A stretch of DNA of 64,000 bases, taken from Flavobacterium sp. HJ-32-4. GTDB lineage: Bacteria; Bacteroidota; Bacteroidia; Flavobacteriales; Flavobacteriaceae. The stretch lies in contig NZ_CP092832.1 of assembly GCF_022532105.1 (NCBI RefSeq), positions 620,001 to 684,000 on the forward strand, written 5' to 3'. The notes beneath the pieces are model-generated. The model was not told the origin of the DNA. It saw nothing but the letters and a program-made list of their open reading frames with translations, and did no database searches. Positions 12,601 to 17,519 of this stretch are shown piece after piece; position 1 is the first letter of the stretch; every line of letters begins with the position of its first letter. Both the position numbers and the translations under genes were made by a program.

Positions 12601-13005
12601 AAAACTGGCCAAGGCGAAGAAGAAAGAATTGGAAAAAGAGAAAATGTCAAGTTTGAAAATGGCGACGAAATGCTGGAATTGTTATCTACTTTTAAGACGT
12701 TTGGTCGACCTGGAATAAAAACGCCCTTTCCTACAACGATCGATGGAAAATTGGGAGTAAAGTCAACTGAGGCTATCAAAAAAGTTTACGACAAAGCAAA
12801 ACAACTTGCCGAGGAAGTTGAGAAATTTTCTAAGATATACGACAATGGTATTAAAACAATAGATACAGCAGAAAAGGCGATACCTGAAGAGACTGCGAGT
12901 CCTAAGGTTCTACCCGACTCAATAGATCGCCATTATTATGAGAATCCCGATCATAGTCATAGTAGAACTGAAAGAATTGCAAACCCAGATAAAAAAAAGA
13001 AATAA
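3592..13005 (+). CDS. Giant Rhs/YD-repeat polymorphic toxin (main body and variable tip)
   Basis: This is the main body of the Rhs protein, 3137 residues in this frame; the TTG at 3592 is formal, since the true start is probably 3006 through the frameshift. Many YD-type repeats are visible (LGRIIASQN, YRYNSLNQLVWQS, YEYDADNRISSVE, YQYDQLNRLIRME, YSYDRNGNIKTLQ, YTYDAIGQLKSD). A Rhs-associated core near residue ~2810 reads YRYGFNGKEKDDE and DSRLGRWFSTDPL, ending NPIVYNDPDG. Such proteins build a hollow shell holding a C-terminal toxin. The tip after DPDG (12240-13005, ~255 residues) is visibly AT-richer, matches no toxin family I recognise and ends Lys-rich. The body lacks a PAAR or T6SS adaptor and a T9SS sorting domain. 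Codon style changes abruptly just after 12059, the end of a 68-bp repeat shared with an orphan tip. Confidence 0.85.
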   Translation: MKVQKNTMFFWTWVDNYSEDSLQTVLSTSEVGLTIDDFTRNSSRVQVTDTHYTLPLIYDRGYLVCLIRSVGRAWPNYEFKSYSLYLDAISNPVFVSDWPEGNVYEITSGFEGKKNWQFTASYAENGKKKEVVSFFDGSLRNRQTVTKTNTNNETIVGEVIYDNEGRPAVEVLPVPTGTNRFKYYERFNRILQGESYSYQDFVSPSSCTPIVTPMSNASGASNYYSGQNAITDGPLTGFIPNAEGIPFTQTQYTADNTGRIARKSGVGPTHQLGSGHEMKYYYGIPDKSELDRLFGYSVGNVSHYKKNVVIDPNGQVSVSYLDPKGNVIATALSDENPANLSGLVPDETAPSTPITLDLLGKANPEAMDTVLDNNERTSSGAFGMLDDGLRYSGQKIFTSQSNYTFNYSISNTPLIYSCDGKFNYSYPMVYKLEESVTDACGNSMLSVSQTIGSTIPNSNTSTTLSNSNVRELQPGSYQVTKTLTVDPVTLESFANDYIARGLESGCILPEQYPAAPLDCYETCEQCAAHYTGLTYLNFPPGRVSYQEMMLASDSTYLMADPPLDADAIALIKDRYGREYDLLVATCWMPCDGDPATGPPAPGDGDLVSDTCAISLKALMQDMMPTGQYGVAGIDVDEEDFSFVLGSADTVDEYIGNLKMSVYNEQNQIFRGYPDPLYPDNPDWRHPNFYDADGILGANPTYAARAHYFDENGHIDYTEVKWSDEESTFTPPLKDGYNTPAQLDALPDEIAFKVKDGVYKIEPQYLADVKDFIRIIPDHDTWTQSLVRYHPEFLYMDYIYKTCSMVNTVTLQPNGHQYTFNPDGFDTFLNSVDTYEDAVNKGLLADALTLFNNDPYFNNHHPYDGVSQDPGMIPTVANADQWYNIKRAIMFYALNPNGSYTMQGSTSSGDAYTNSNQGGFEGSDKSLSNYAYHGVKCTGIDGGCVGGSDDFGTLLGYMQTNLTDVERNEWWKRYSAYYQSLKQKIQSSFVNAVAARKGFFGDCIGRSNGGEKTRRIYNIVKKYANQREVIKTWIQDQQIPDHRLKTENGQFVKKFSRRFPPYDAKYDSDSSEDEIFENGLAEGNYQYLSETGNCPIMQDISAFLEGISKEKTANGTPKYMNGTTPLYFNPPYFSETLFKAIGGVLDTTFIMGEPKLGTTVISPYVLKLEVLRTNNPMSPFNLTIPSSASFPADTTAQLGVLNMTWNNYGFSGNTWKITEIRNIGYVSGPVNGIYTFQFAVRVHRNNDPNSYSFKEMLFTGTTGAKLTCSTDPGVAVSEGSIYVPYADNDCHKKEDFEISLANLINALIQSGQVNSTTPVDLINLPAYTEGFLPEYYHLGGVPQVKWLHIPAYDTYEFRAGAVGSSGSYFSMTVDFGTISNDYSIEYLSVGEPDASGGNKIHFKKIYEPTGAETIIDGVIKGEMWANTNSIMDFACCDDGTKRLLELFKIVFNQGLDTYVAAVQGNPVPAPIVTPEVLEFAHNLDINIGGPNFGLWMADANAVNYSYWNAFQTNVPYIFTPTTDVWFAIGDQSPNLCVFGNSWNYADLFTTSIVNGVRVAQVIPVTYEFFNSDNNLPAAAFVMTDGSVFAFKLPNCLFRPQRTCDCQPQPIAPVDCSAAYQQYASLIQSLPNYATANNPMTEEDFCSHNYHYVIAGYSYYLSSFNLTATSFESTNYISLTEFASSAFGYGYPNYNTQIDLFKSYLGGSNLYYKGPDGHFVTANERISGIDYNLVDTWREYAEWVVSRDQICLPRALPSAPVKNLIPSDPCISFTTSVYDAYNHDAYNAYIQKKKDDFKKAYLEKALKAVEQFTVSYPDKEYQYTLYYYDQAGNLIQTVAPEGVSRLNMTTSLSTQIATARAQNITTSTENTSLLPSHRFKTQYRYNSLNQLVWQSTPDGGETRFAYDKLGRIIASQNANQTQEVPELFSLLIGAPTISKTADNVLVKAGNNLWADQHSSSPILPAGVKGYVEFTVRELANNPNASVNLMVGFSINNLSNPTSMRYAFSVTSLTDVKYVLNNVQYAFPTSITLKDGDILRVERSSSNQMRWLVNDVVVHSIADPTPNQPLIVDTAMYTPTSRIENLKAARFDKGNLFAYSKYDNLGRVVESGGMTLASNYFVDDNGRLSDRATNQPVTINPETYPYAFSPTTTEVTKTYYSDYPLNPDAYLTPKPTRNSQNRVTAILTFKENTLSTPVTNHETAILYDYDIHGNVSEMAQHLSADVSYMQMTKKVEYEYDLISGNVNKVTYQKNQTDQFIHRYEYDADNRISSVETSKDGVIWERDAAYKYYDHGPLARVALGDKQVQGIDYAYTLQGWLKVVNSENTANLHSDMGQDGDVVSKDVFGYSLGYFDNDYQPIAPGNITPLSVSPTSPGSADLFNGNIKRMITTLRYASDEKQIPIQSNRYQYDQLNRLIRMEGFRIGDTGEPAPDYTSMYSYDRNGNIKTLQAMAPNNTQSIVAMDNLTYQYQPNKNKLEYVSDAIGAGVFGSTGIDKDIDNQTAGNYTYDAIGQLKSDQAEGITNIEWRLDGKVKKIEKTNGVDLMFFYDGLGNRVSKFVMGDAKDFTVYSRDAQGNTLAVYKNSSSSPSRLLEHHLYGSSRLGIQQYEGPPGNPGSAIYGRIVGDKRYELSNHLGNVLSTITDRKTVSNEQKRTVFDNFFNATPWAAFNSPVSTSLENGVQVIQVSQSYSGASDSFPLDAGTPYVFQLQVNRGDLPATVAARLSLHDLTGDILATTTSVLDGVVYLRFTPTLTDTYSLSITCDNLTGGSYQFSIDNFAAWKEEIQLTTDFIANFVPDVVSTNDYYPFGMLVPNRHESTDGSYRYGFNGKEKDDELKGEGNSYDYGARMYDSRLGRWFSTDPLTDSFPFESPYGFAGQNPIVYNDPDGEAKYLTINILDETTGLRTQIRVCVDEDALAKVRRDVGPKGHAEYVYDWYDINVTQNIVRKKDGTFVLNGTTNESLGSKRTTTLWDWGESYANGQAQLGDFLTQEESPSKWEGGIAWYSKTGQGEEERIGKRENVKFENGDEMLELLSTFKTFGRPGIKTPFPTTIDGKLGVKSTEAIKKVYDKAKQLAEEVEKFSKIYDNGIKTIDTAEKAIPEETASPKVLPDSIDRHYYENPDHSHSRTERIANPDKKKK
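11992..12059 (+). repeat. 68-bp perfect inverted repeat, copy in the expressed Rhs gene
   Basis: It is identical over 68 bp to the reverse complement of 16492-16559. It begins exactly at a codon (GAT TAC TAT) and encodes [14 protein letters not shown] onward to SYRYG in both copies. The flanks diverge immediately on both sides, although the proteins on the tip side stay alignable. The last 13 bp contain a perfect palindrome, CGTATCGATACG (12047-12058). Identity at every third codon position next to diverged flanks points to recombination through this stretch, not to protein-level constraint alone. Confidence 0.95.
12240..13005 (+). other. Variable toxin tip of the expressed Rhs gene
   Basis: This stretch follows the NPIVYNDPDG border motif of the Rhs core. 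It is AT-rich compared with the Rhs body and has no YD repeats. It encodes ~255 residues with a Trp/Tyr-containing first half, a Lys/Glu helix-rich second half (EAIKKVYDKAKQLAEEVEKF) and a tail ending NPDKKKK. There is no HNH, deaminase, ART or metallopeptidase motif I would trust. Toxin activity is inferred from position in the Rhs architecture and from the lipoprotein gene 1 bp downstream. Confidence 0.6.
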
Positions 13006-13006
13006 A

Positions 13007-13753
13007 TTGAAGAAAGCAAAAAGTTTGTTTGTAGCGATATTAGCCTGCTTGACTGCCTCTTCGTGTCAGAGAAATGAGGATAACCCTAAACTTATCAAAT
13101 CTTACCCCAAAGAAAATAAAATAGCCGAATTTGGTTATTTGCTCAAGGGAAATGACACTATCATCGACGGCGAAGCGGTGTATTACAGCCTGGATAAGAA
13201 AACTATCTTAGGTAGAGCTTTCTATAAAAATGGTCTTTTAAATGGAATTTACACGGGGTATTACGGAAACGGAAAAATTGAACAGATTGTGAATTACCGG
13301 AATGATACAATTATTGGAGATAGAATACATAATTACACAAACGGAAGTATAGAACGTTACATTTTATATGATGAGTCGGGTAGAGCGGCTTTTCTGATTA
13401 AGTTCGACAGTAAGGGAAACGTTATAGACTATCAAGGCCACCCCATTGTCGATGTTGAAAATGTTGGACTTAAAAAGTTAGATTCTTTAGAAATAGGTGA
13501 CTCACTAAAGTATAGTTATTATTTGGCGAACATTCCCGCTTCAAAATATCTATTCACGGTAAGGTCTCTAAGATCGGATAAAAGTAAAAATCATCGAGAA
13601 ATATCGTCCAGAAAACAGTGTCGTATAACCGTGAAGGAGAAAATTCTAGTAAGAGGAGAAAATTCTATCATCGCAAAAGTGAAGTTCGAATTTTCTGATC
13701 TAAATAAAACCACTATATCTGATTCATTAAGATTTGACTACTATGTGAGATAA
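13007..13753 (+). CDS. YwqK/MORN-like lipoprotein, candidate immunity protein for the Rhs tip
   Basis: The TTG at 13007, 1 bp after the Rhs stop, gives a lipoprotein signal with lipobox TASSC (MKKAKSLFVAILACLTASSC), so it is preferred to the ATG at 12938 inside the Rhs gene. Residues ~60-150 hold MORN_2-type repeats (YKNGLLNGIYTGYYGNGKIE, then HNYTNGSIERYILYDESGR), the repeat of the YwqK antitoxin family; the C-terminal ~90 residues are a separate beta-rich part. The family name comes from B. subtilis YwqK, the antitoxin to the YwqJ toxin. Being a lipoprotein directly behind the toxin tip suggests that it protects at the membrane or periplasm. The DNA is AT-rich like the tip, as expected if tip and immunity gene move together. 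Immunity is inferred, not shown. Confidence 0.7.
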   Translation: MKKAKSLFVAILACLTASSCQRNEDNPKLIKSYPKENKIAEFGYLLKGNDTIIDGEAVYYSLDKKTILGRAFYKNGLLNGIYTGYYGNGKIEQIVNYRNDTIIGDRIHNYTNGSIERYILYDESGRAAFLIKFDSKGNVIDYQGHPIVDVENVGLKKLDSLEIGDSLKYSYYLANIPASKYLFTVRSLRSDKSKNHREISSRKQCRITVKEKILVRGENSIIAKVKFEFSDLNKTTISDSLRFDYYVR

Positions 13754-13897
13754 TGGCTCTCTTACGCGGCCGCGAACGTCTTCCGCCTTTCCGCTATCAT
13801 AAAACCGTCTTTTCCGGTCAAATCAGAAGACTCTATAGTCCAGTTTGCAATCTTGCAAGCCACTGCAAGAATTCGTACTTTAAGTGTTTAACCAACC

Positions 13898-14941
13898 GTG
13901 AAAAAAACCACCGCGCTTCTTCCGTTATTCACCCAATTCATCCGCGATTCCGAAACTGGGAAGCGGCTGAAGAAAAATGGCGAGAAGATCCGTCCGCAGT
14001 CTATCGACAATTATCGCTATGTACACCAAAACCTGGTGAAATTTTCGACTGAAACCGGCTTTGTGTTGCTTGTGTCGGATGCGTCTAAACTTAACGCGCG
14101 CGAATACCAGGTGGAGAAGAATTATTGGAAGAAGTTTTACCGCAACTTCACTAACTTCCTATACAAGCAAGGCTGCCATGACAATTATGTGGGCGCCAAC
14201 ATAAAAGTGATCCGCACGTTTTTCACCTACCTTAAAACCGAGAAAAACCTCGACGCCGGTGATTTCCATAAAGCTTTTTATGTGCGGAAGGAAGAAATTC
14301 CTGTTCTCGTTTTGTCGCCGGAACAGTTGAAGTTTCTCATACATGACGACGCTTTCGCACGCCAATTGCTGCCATCGGAGCGGCGGGTGAAGGATGCATT
14401 TGTGTTTGGGTGTACTACCGGACTGCGTTTCTCAGATCTCTTCCTGCTTACCAACCAGAATTTTGAACCGACAACCGATGGCTACTACCTGAAACAGCGC
14501 TCTAAGAAAACCAAGACCTACACCCGTATCAAGTTGCCACCCTATGCCGCCGAAATTTATGAACGCTACCGCCTAAAAGAGGCAGCGGCCCCCGTCTTCG
14601 GTAGCATCAGCCTGTTTAACTTCAACAAGACACTGAAGCAAGTAGGCGCAAAAGCCGGCTTCATTCACCCGGTTGATGTGACAAGGGAAAAATTAGGCCG
14701 CGCCGTACGGCCCACCGCCAAAAAAGAAAGCGGCCGAAACCGCTTTTGTGACCAGATGAGCTCGCACATGATGCGCCGAACGGCCATTACTACCTTGCTG
14801 ACCCTCGGCATGCCGGAGCACGCGGTTCGCAACCTCAGCGGACACAGCGCCAACAGCACCTCATTTCGCCGATACGTGCACTATGCGCAGGCGTATTTGG
14901 ATGAGGAGATGGAAAGGGTGCATAAGCGGTTAGAGAGATAG
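13898..14941 (+). CDS. Tyrosine site-specific recombinase / integrase
   Basis: The 347-residue product has an N-terminal SAM-like DNA-binding region (about 10-120) and a catalytic domain (135-347). The catalytic set is visible: R177 (TTGLRFSD), a Lys in the beta-hairpin (RSKKTKTYTR, 201-210), H290 and R293 (SSHMMRRTA), H316 (LSGHSA) and Y326 (FRRYVHY), ten residues after H316 as usual. It therefore looks active. The GTG start at 13898 fits the family N-terminus; an overlapping frame upstream has no family resemblance. It lies inside the segment bounded by the inverted Rhs-tip repeats, with direct repeats just downstream, so it could act on either. Its base composition is like the core genome, unlike the AT-rich tip cassettes on both sides. 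Its substrate is not known from sequence. Confidence 0.9.
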   Translation: MKKTTALLPLFTQFIRDSETGKRLKKNGEKIRPQSIDNYRYVHQNLVKFSTETGFVLLVSDASKLNAREYQVEKNYWKKFYRNFTNFLYKQGCHDNYVGANIKVIRTFFTYLKTEKNLDAGDFHKAFYVRKEEIPVLVLSPEQLKFLIHDDAFARQLLPSERRVKDAFVFGCTTGLRFSDLFLLTNQNFEPTTDGYYLKQRSKKTKTYTRIKLPPYAAEIYERYRLKEAAAPVFGSISLFNFNKTLKQVGAKAGFIHPVDVTREKLGRAVRPTAKKESGRNRFCDQMSSHMMRRTAITTLLTLGMPEHAVRNLSGHSANSTSFRRYVHYAQAYLDEEMERVHKRLER

Positions 14942-14962
14942 GCAAAAGTTTCTCTGTTGGTG

Positions 14963-15013
14963 ATCGCGCAAAGTCAGAGACTATTGCGCAACTTATCGTT
15001 TCATACCAGATGT
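14963..15013 (+). repeat. Direct repeat copy 1 with internal inverted arms
   Basis: This copy matches 15116-15166 with only three differences in 51 bp. Inside it GCGCAA...TTGCGC and AGTC-AGA-GACT form nested inverted arms around a 3-nt centre, with one unpaired A. This layout is usual for a tyrosine-recombinase core site, and the copy starts only 21 bp after the recombinase stop codon. A site role is inference. Confidence 0.8.
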
Positions 15014-15115
15014 TCCCGAGCGGGTGGCAGTATGGTTTTTCATGTTTAAGAGGGCACGTACGGGACGTCTGCGCCATAGGGGGGGTAGAGATGTAATTCA
15101 AATACGTATGTAGGA

Positions 15116-15166
15116 ATCGCGCAAAGTCAGAGACTATTGCGCAGCTTATCGTTTCATAGCAAATGT
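15116..15166 (+). repeat. Direct repeat copy 2 with internal inverted arms
   Basis: This is the second copy of the 51-bp element, 153 bp downstream of the first and in the same orientation. The inverted arms are fully conserved; the three differences lie outside them. The 102 bp between the copies hold no gene. Confidence 0.8.
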
Positions 15167-15263
15167 CACTTAGATGGGCGAATGCTGGAGCCTATGGTGT
15201 ATTCAAGAAGAGGCTCCGCTGTTGCAAGTGTGTCGCCGAATATTTGCCGTAATTCAATATCTT

Positions 15264-15659
15264 TTACATTTTATCTAAAATCGGTTGAATTGGCAAGTAT
15301 AATCCGTCAACAGTATCCTTTTCCGTAAGAATTTTTCTTTTTTTCCCGACCATTGTTACCTCAATACTTCTAGTTAATACACCTCTGTCCTTAACGCAAA
15401 ATTTGGAATCAACCGGAATTTTTACTTTCTTATCAATTTCGACTTCAACAATGACGCCGTTTTGACATAAATCCATCTTCCGAACTTTTCCAATTGTAAC
15501 GCCCCGAGATTCAACAATCGACTCAATGTTCAAACCTTCAACATTATTGAATTTCACATACATTCTATATGTTTCTTGTCGCTGGGAGCAGGAATCGAGC
15601 AGCCAAAATATTGCGAGTAGAAACCCTATTTTTTGCATTAAGTTTCTATTATGTTTCAT
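15264..15659 (-). CDS. Small MlaD/MCE-like lipoprotein, candidate immunity protein for the orphan Rhs tip
   Basis: The ATG at 15659 lies 6 bp after the stop of the orphan tip; an alternative ATG at 15638 gives a shorter signal. The lipobox is WLLDSC. The remaining ~105 residues align to a single MCE domain as in MlaD (YVKFNNVEGLNIESIVESRG, VTIGKVRKMDL, VEVEIDKKVKIPVDS, RGVLTRSIEVTM). Normal MCE proteins have an N-terminal transmembrane helix, often a long C-terminal helix, and permease/ATPase neighbours; all of these are missing here. It lies in AT-rich DNA right behind a toxin tip, the same layout as the YwqK-like lipoprotein behind the expressed tip. This suggests a lipid-transport domain reused as immunity. 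The fold call is good; the immunity role is inferred. Confidence 0.7.
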   Translation of the reverse strand: MKHNRNLMQKIGFLLAIFWLLDSCSQRQETYRMYVKFNNVEGLNIESIVESRGVTIGKVRKMDLCQNGVIVEVEIDKKVKIPVDSKFCVKDRGVLTRSIEVTMVGKKRKILTEKDTVDGLYLPIQPILDKM

Positions 15660-15665
15660 ATTCCA

Positions 15666-16586
15666 CTAGCTTTTCTTCTTGCCTTTTTCTTTTTTAGAAA
15701 TATCCGTTGCTTTTTTCTTATCACCGAAGGGCAATTCAATTTGAAAATACAAAATTCCCTGATTAGTATAATACCTCAGTGTGAAACTGATTACAGTATC
15801 ATATTTTACATTGGTATATGTATTGCCCTTCGCCTTTTCATATTTGAAGACATCGTGCCTAAAACGCACTATTAAATCAGCATTGCCATCTTTGATATCA
15901 TTGTAAACTTTCCTGATTAACTCAGCACTTGTTTCGACTATTAAGCCTTGGAATTCTTTAAAGTCTTTGTTTTTTGCGAGTTCTTCGGTTAATTTCTGAA
16001 GTCCGTAGTCAATAACATTTCGTAACTTACCCGTAAGGTAATCACTTTTGAGGGCAGTTCTTATTTCTCTGGATGGATTGACACCTGTTTCAAATTCATT
16101 GGAGACTTCATCCAAAGTAATACTTGGACAGAGCCCCAATCCAATCCTTACTTTGTTCTTAATCTCTGAATTCATGTCTATGGCTCCTAAGACATTTACG
16201 CCATCGATTTGGTTTATCGCGAACCTACCTCTCTTAGTATTTATATCATACTCCATATAGCTGTAAAAATCTCGATTTAGGAAAAGAGACCTTACTCGTT
16301 CCAAACCTTCGAGTTCTCTGCCATCTATTAGCCTATTCTCACTAAAGCTATATGGAGAATTAGCTGGATATTTTGACCATAAAGGATCCACAGCAAAAAA
16401 CCTCCCCAACCTTGGATCGTGCATCCTGTAGGTATAATTCAACGAATTACCTTCGCCCTTGATTTCATCATCCTTTTCCTGGCCCTGGAAGCCGTATCGA
16501 TACGACCCATCGGTACTTTCATGTCGATTGGGCACCAGCATCCCGAAAGGATAGTAATCCAAAGCAGCGGACAGCCTTGTATGCAA
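15666..16586 (-). CDS. Orphan Rhs C-terminal tip (silent toxin cassette)
   Basis: The frame opens with an unrelated short leader (MHTRLSAAL) and then enters the Rhs core directly ([59 protein letters not shown]). It has no YD-repeat shell and no signal peptide. About 220 tip residues follow: a mixed alpha/beta region, a helical part around [15 protein letters not shown], a beta-rich end and a Lys-rich tail. The first 68 bp of core match the expressed Rhs gene exactly, in the same codon phase, on the opposite strand. It is therefore a stored alternative tip that becomes expressible if joined to the Rhs body by inversion or gene conversion. Toxin activity is unknown; no family was recognised. 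It may not be translated in its present position. Confidence 0.8.
   Translation of the reverse strand: MHTRLSAALDYYPFGMLVPNRHESTDGSYRYGFQGQEKDDEIKGEGNSLNYTYRMHDPRLGRFFAVDPLWSKYPANSPYSFSENRLIDGRELEGLERVRSLFLNRDFYSYMEYDINTKRGRFAINQIDGVNVLGAIDMNSEIKNKVRIGLGLCPSITLDEVSNEFETGVNPSREIRTALKSDYLTGKLRNVIDYGLQKLTEELAKNKDFKEFQGLIVETSAELIRKVYNDIKDGNADLIVRFRHDVFKYEKAKGNTYTNVKYDTVISFTLRYYTNQGILYFQIELPFGDKKKATDISKKEKGKKKS
16492..16559 (-). repeat. 68-bp perfect inverted repeat, copy in the orphan Rhs tip
   Basis: This is the reverse-complement copy of 11992-12059, identical across 68 bp, and starts at codon 10 of the orphan-tip frame. The distance between copies is about 4.4 kb and holds both tips, both lipoproteins, the recombinase and the direct repeats. 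Confidence 0.95.
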
Positions 16587-16760
16587 AGAACGTAGCGCCG
16601 ATAACGGCTTTTTAAAGATAGCACAAAAAGACGGAAACCGGTCAAAACAGCCCCGTTTTTTATTGCCATCCGTTCCCTCCCACCCAATTTTATATCGTCG
16701 TACAACTATTTTGAGCGTAACGCCAAAATCGTATATTGCACCTACACAATTCCGTCGGTT

Positions 16761-17519
16761 TTGAAGCGATTCCCTTTACTCCCGTTCCTGGCGCTGTTGC
16801 CGTTGGCGGCGCTGATGGCGTTCCACGATCCGTATACCCTCAAACGGATCACAGATGCCAACTTCCGCTATGAATTCTATACCACCACCCAATCGGTATC
16901 ACCCAAAGAAGGTCGCGTATACTATTGGTTCAAAGGGGGCGCCATCCACTTTTCGGAAGCAGGTATGGCGGGCGAATTGCTTGATGGCCCCTACCGGCGT
17001 TCCTACCTCGACAACCAGATTGCCGAACAGGGCAGTTTCAAAGCCGGACTGCGCACCGGCACCTGGAAAACCTGGCACCGCAATGGCCTGCTCGAAACCC
17101 GCTCGAACTGGAAAGACGGGCGGCTGGAAAAAGACTACGCCCGTTATGACGCCCTCGGTAACCTCGTCGAAAAAGGCCACTACCGAAAAGGTCGCAAAGA
17201 CGGCACCTGGATTGATGCCGCCCAAAATGATACCGTCGAATACCGCAAAGGCCGCGTTTACCATACACGCCCGAAGCTGACGAAGGAACAGAAAAAAGCC
17301 GCACGCGAAGAGAAAGAATGCCTGCGCGAAGAGGCTAAAAAGGCGAAAGCAGCCCGGAAGGAAGCCGCAAGGCAAAAACAAGCGCCCGGTCCGTCAGCCG
17401 CACCCGTAAAAGGAAAGACCCAGACAAAAGCGCAAACAAAGCCTGAACCGCAACCGGGTTTCTGGAAGCGGCTCTTCTCAAAAAAACCCAAAACCAACAC
17501 CCATGGTAAAGGCCAATAG
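16761..17519 (+). CDS. MORN-repeat exported protein at the head of the secretion operon
   Basis: The TTG start at 16761 gives a good signal peptide ([20 protein letters not shown]); the next in-frame ATG would cut it off. Residues ~85-165 carry MORN_2/YwqK-type repeats ([20 protein letters not shown], then [10 protein letters not shown]). The C-terminal third (about 175-252) is a charged Lys/Ala/Glu helix followed by a Pro/Gln/Lys linker ending in a basic patch ([11 protein letters not shown]). It overlaps the next gene by 17 bp, so it is probably translated with the type II secretion genes, but it also sits 174 bp from the divergent orphan Rhs tip and shares its repeat type with the YwqK-like lipoprotein. 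Its role is unknown. It could be a stray immunity homologue or a structural protein of the apparatus. Confidence 0.65.
   Translation: MKRFPLLPFLALLPLAALMAFHDPYTLKRITDANFRYEFYTTTQSVSPKEGRVYYWFKGGAIHFSEAGMAGELLDGPYRRSYLDNQIAEQGSFKAGLRTGTWKTWHRNGLLETRSNWKDGRLEKDYARYDALGNLVEKGHYRKGRKDGTWIDAAQNDTVEYRKGRVYHTRPKLTKEQKKAAREEKECLREEAKKAKAARKEAARQKQAPGPSAAPVKGKTQTKAQTKPEPQPGFWKRLFSKKPKTNTHGKGQ

Larger units (their letters stand above)
14942..15263. other. Intergenic region with paired direct repeats between recombinase and orphan immunity gene
   Basis: This 322-bp stretch has no convincing gene. It lies between the recombinase stop and the convergent MCE-like lipoprotein gene, and holds two copies of a ~51-bp repeat about 153 bp apart. 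No strong terminator was seen. A short coding frame at 15137-15328 overlaps the lipoprotein gene antisense and is not credible. Confidence 0.7.

Noticed and set aside
12240..13005. HNH or metal-dependent nuclease in the expressed Rhs tip (from the RHYYENPDHSHSRT stretch)
   Set aside because: The His pattern does not match an HNH, GH-E or WHH motif, so no activity is assigned.
3006..13005. Rhs as a type VI secretion effector
   Set aside because: There is a Sec signal peptide, no PAAR or prePAAR motif, and no VgrG, Hcp or chaperone gene nearby.
13753..14052. 99-codon frame before the recombinase
   Set aside because: It overlaps the recombinase start in another frame and shows no protein-like pattern.
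13898..15166. Integrated prophage or conjugative element around the recombinase
   Set aside because: No phage, relaxase, transfer or replication genes accompany it, and no tRNA gene lies at the borders.
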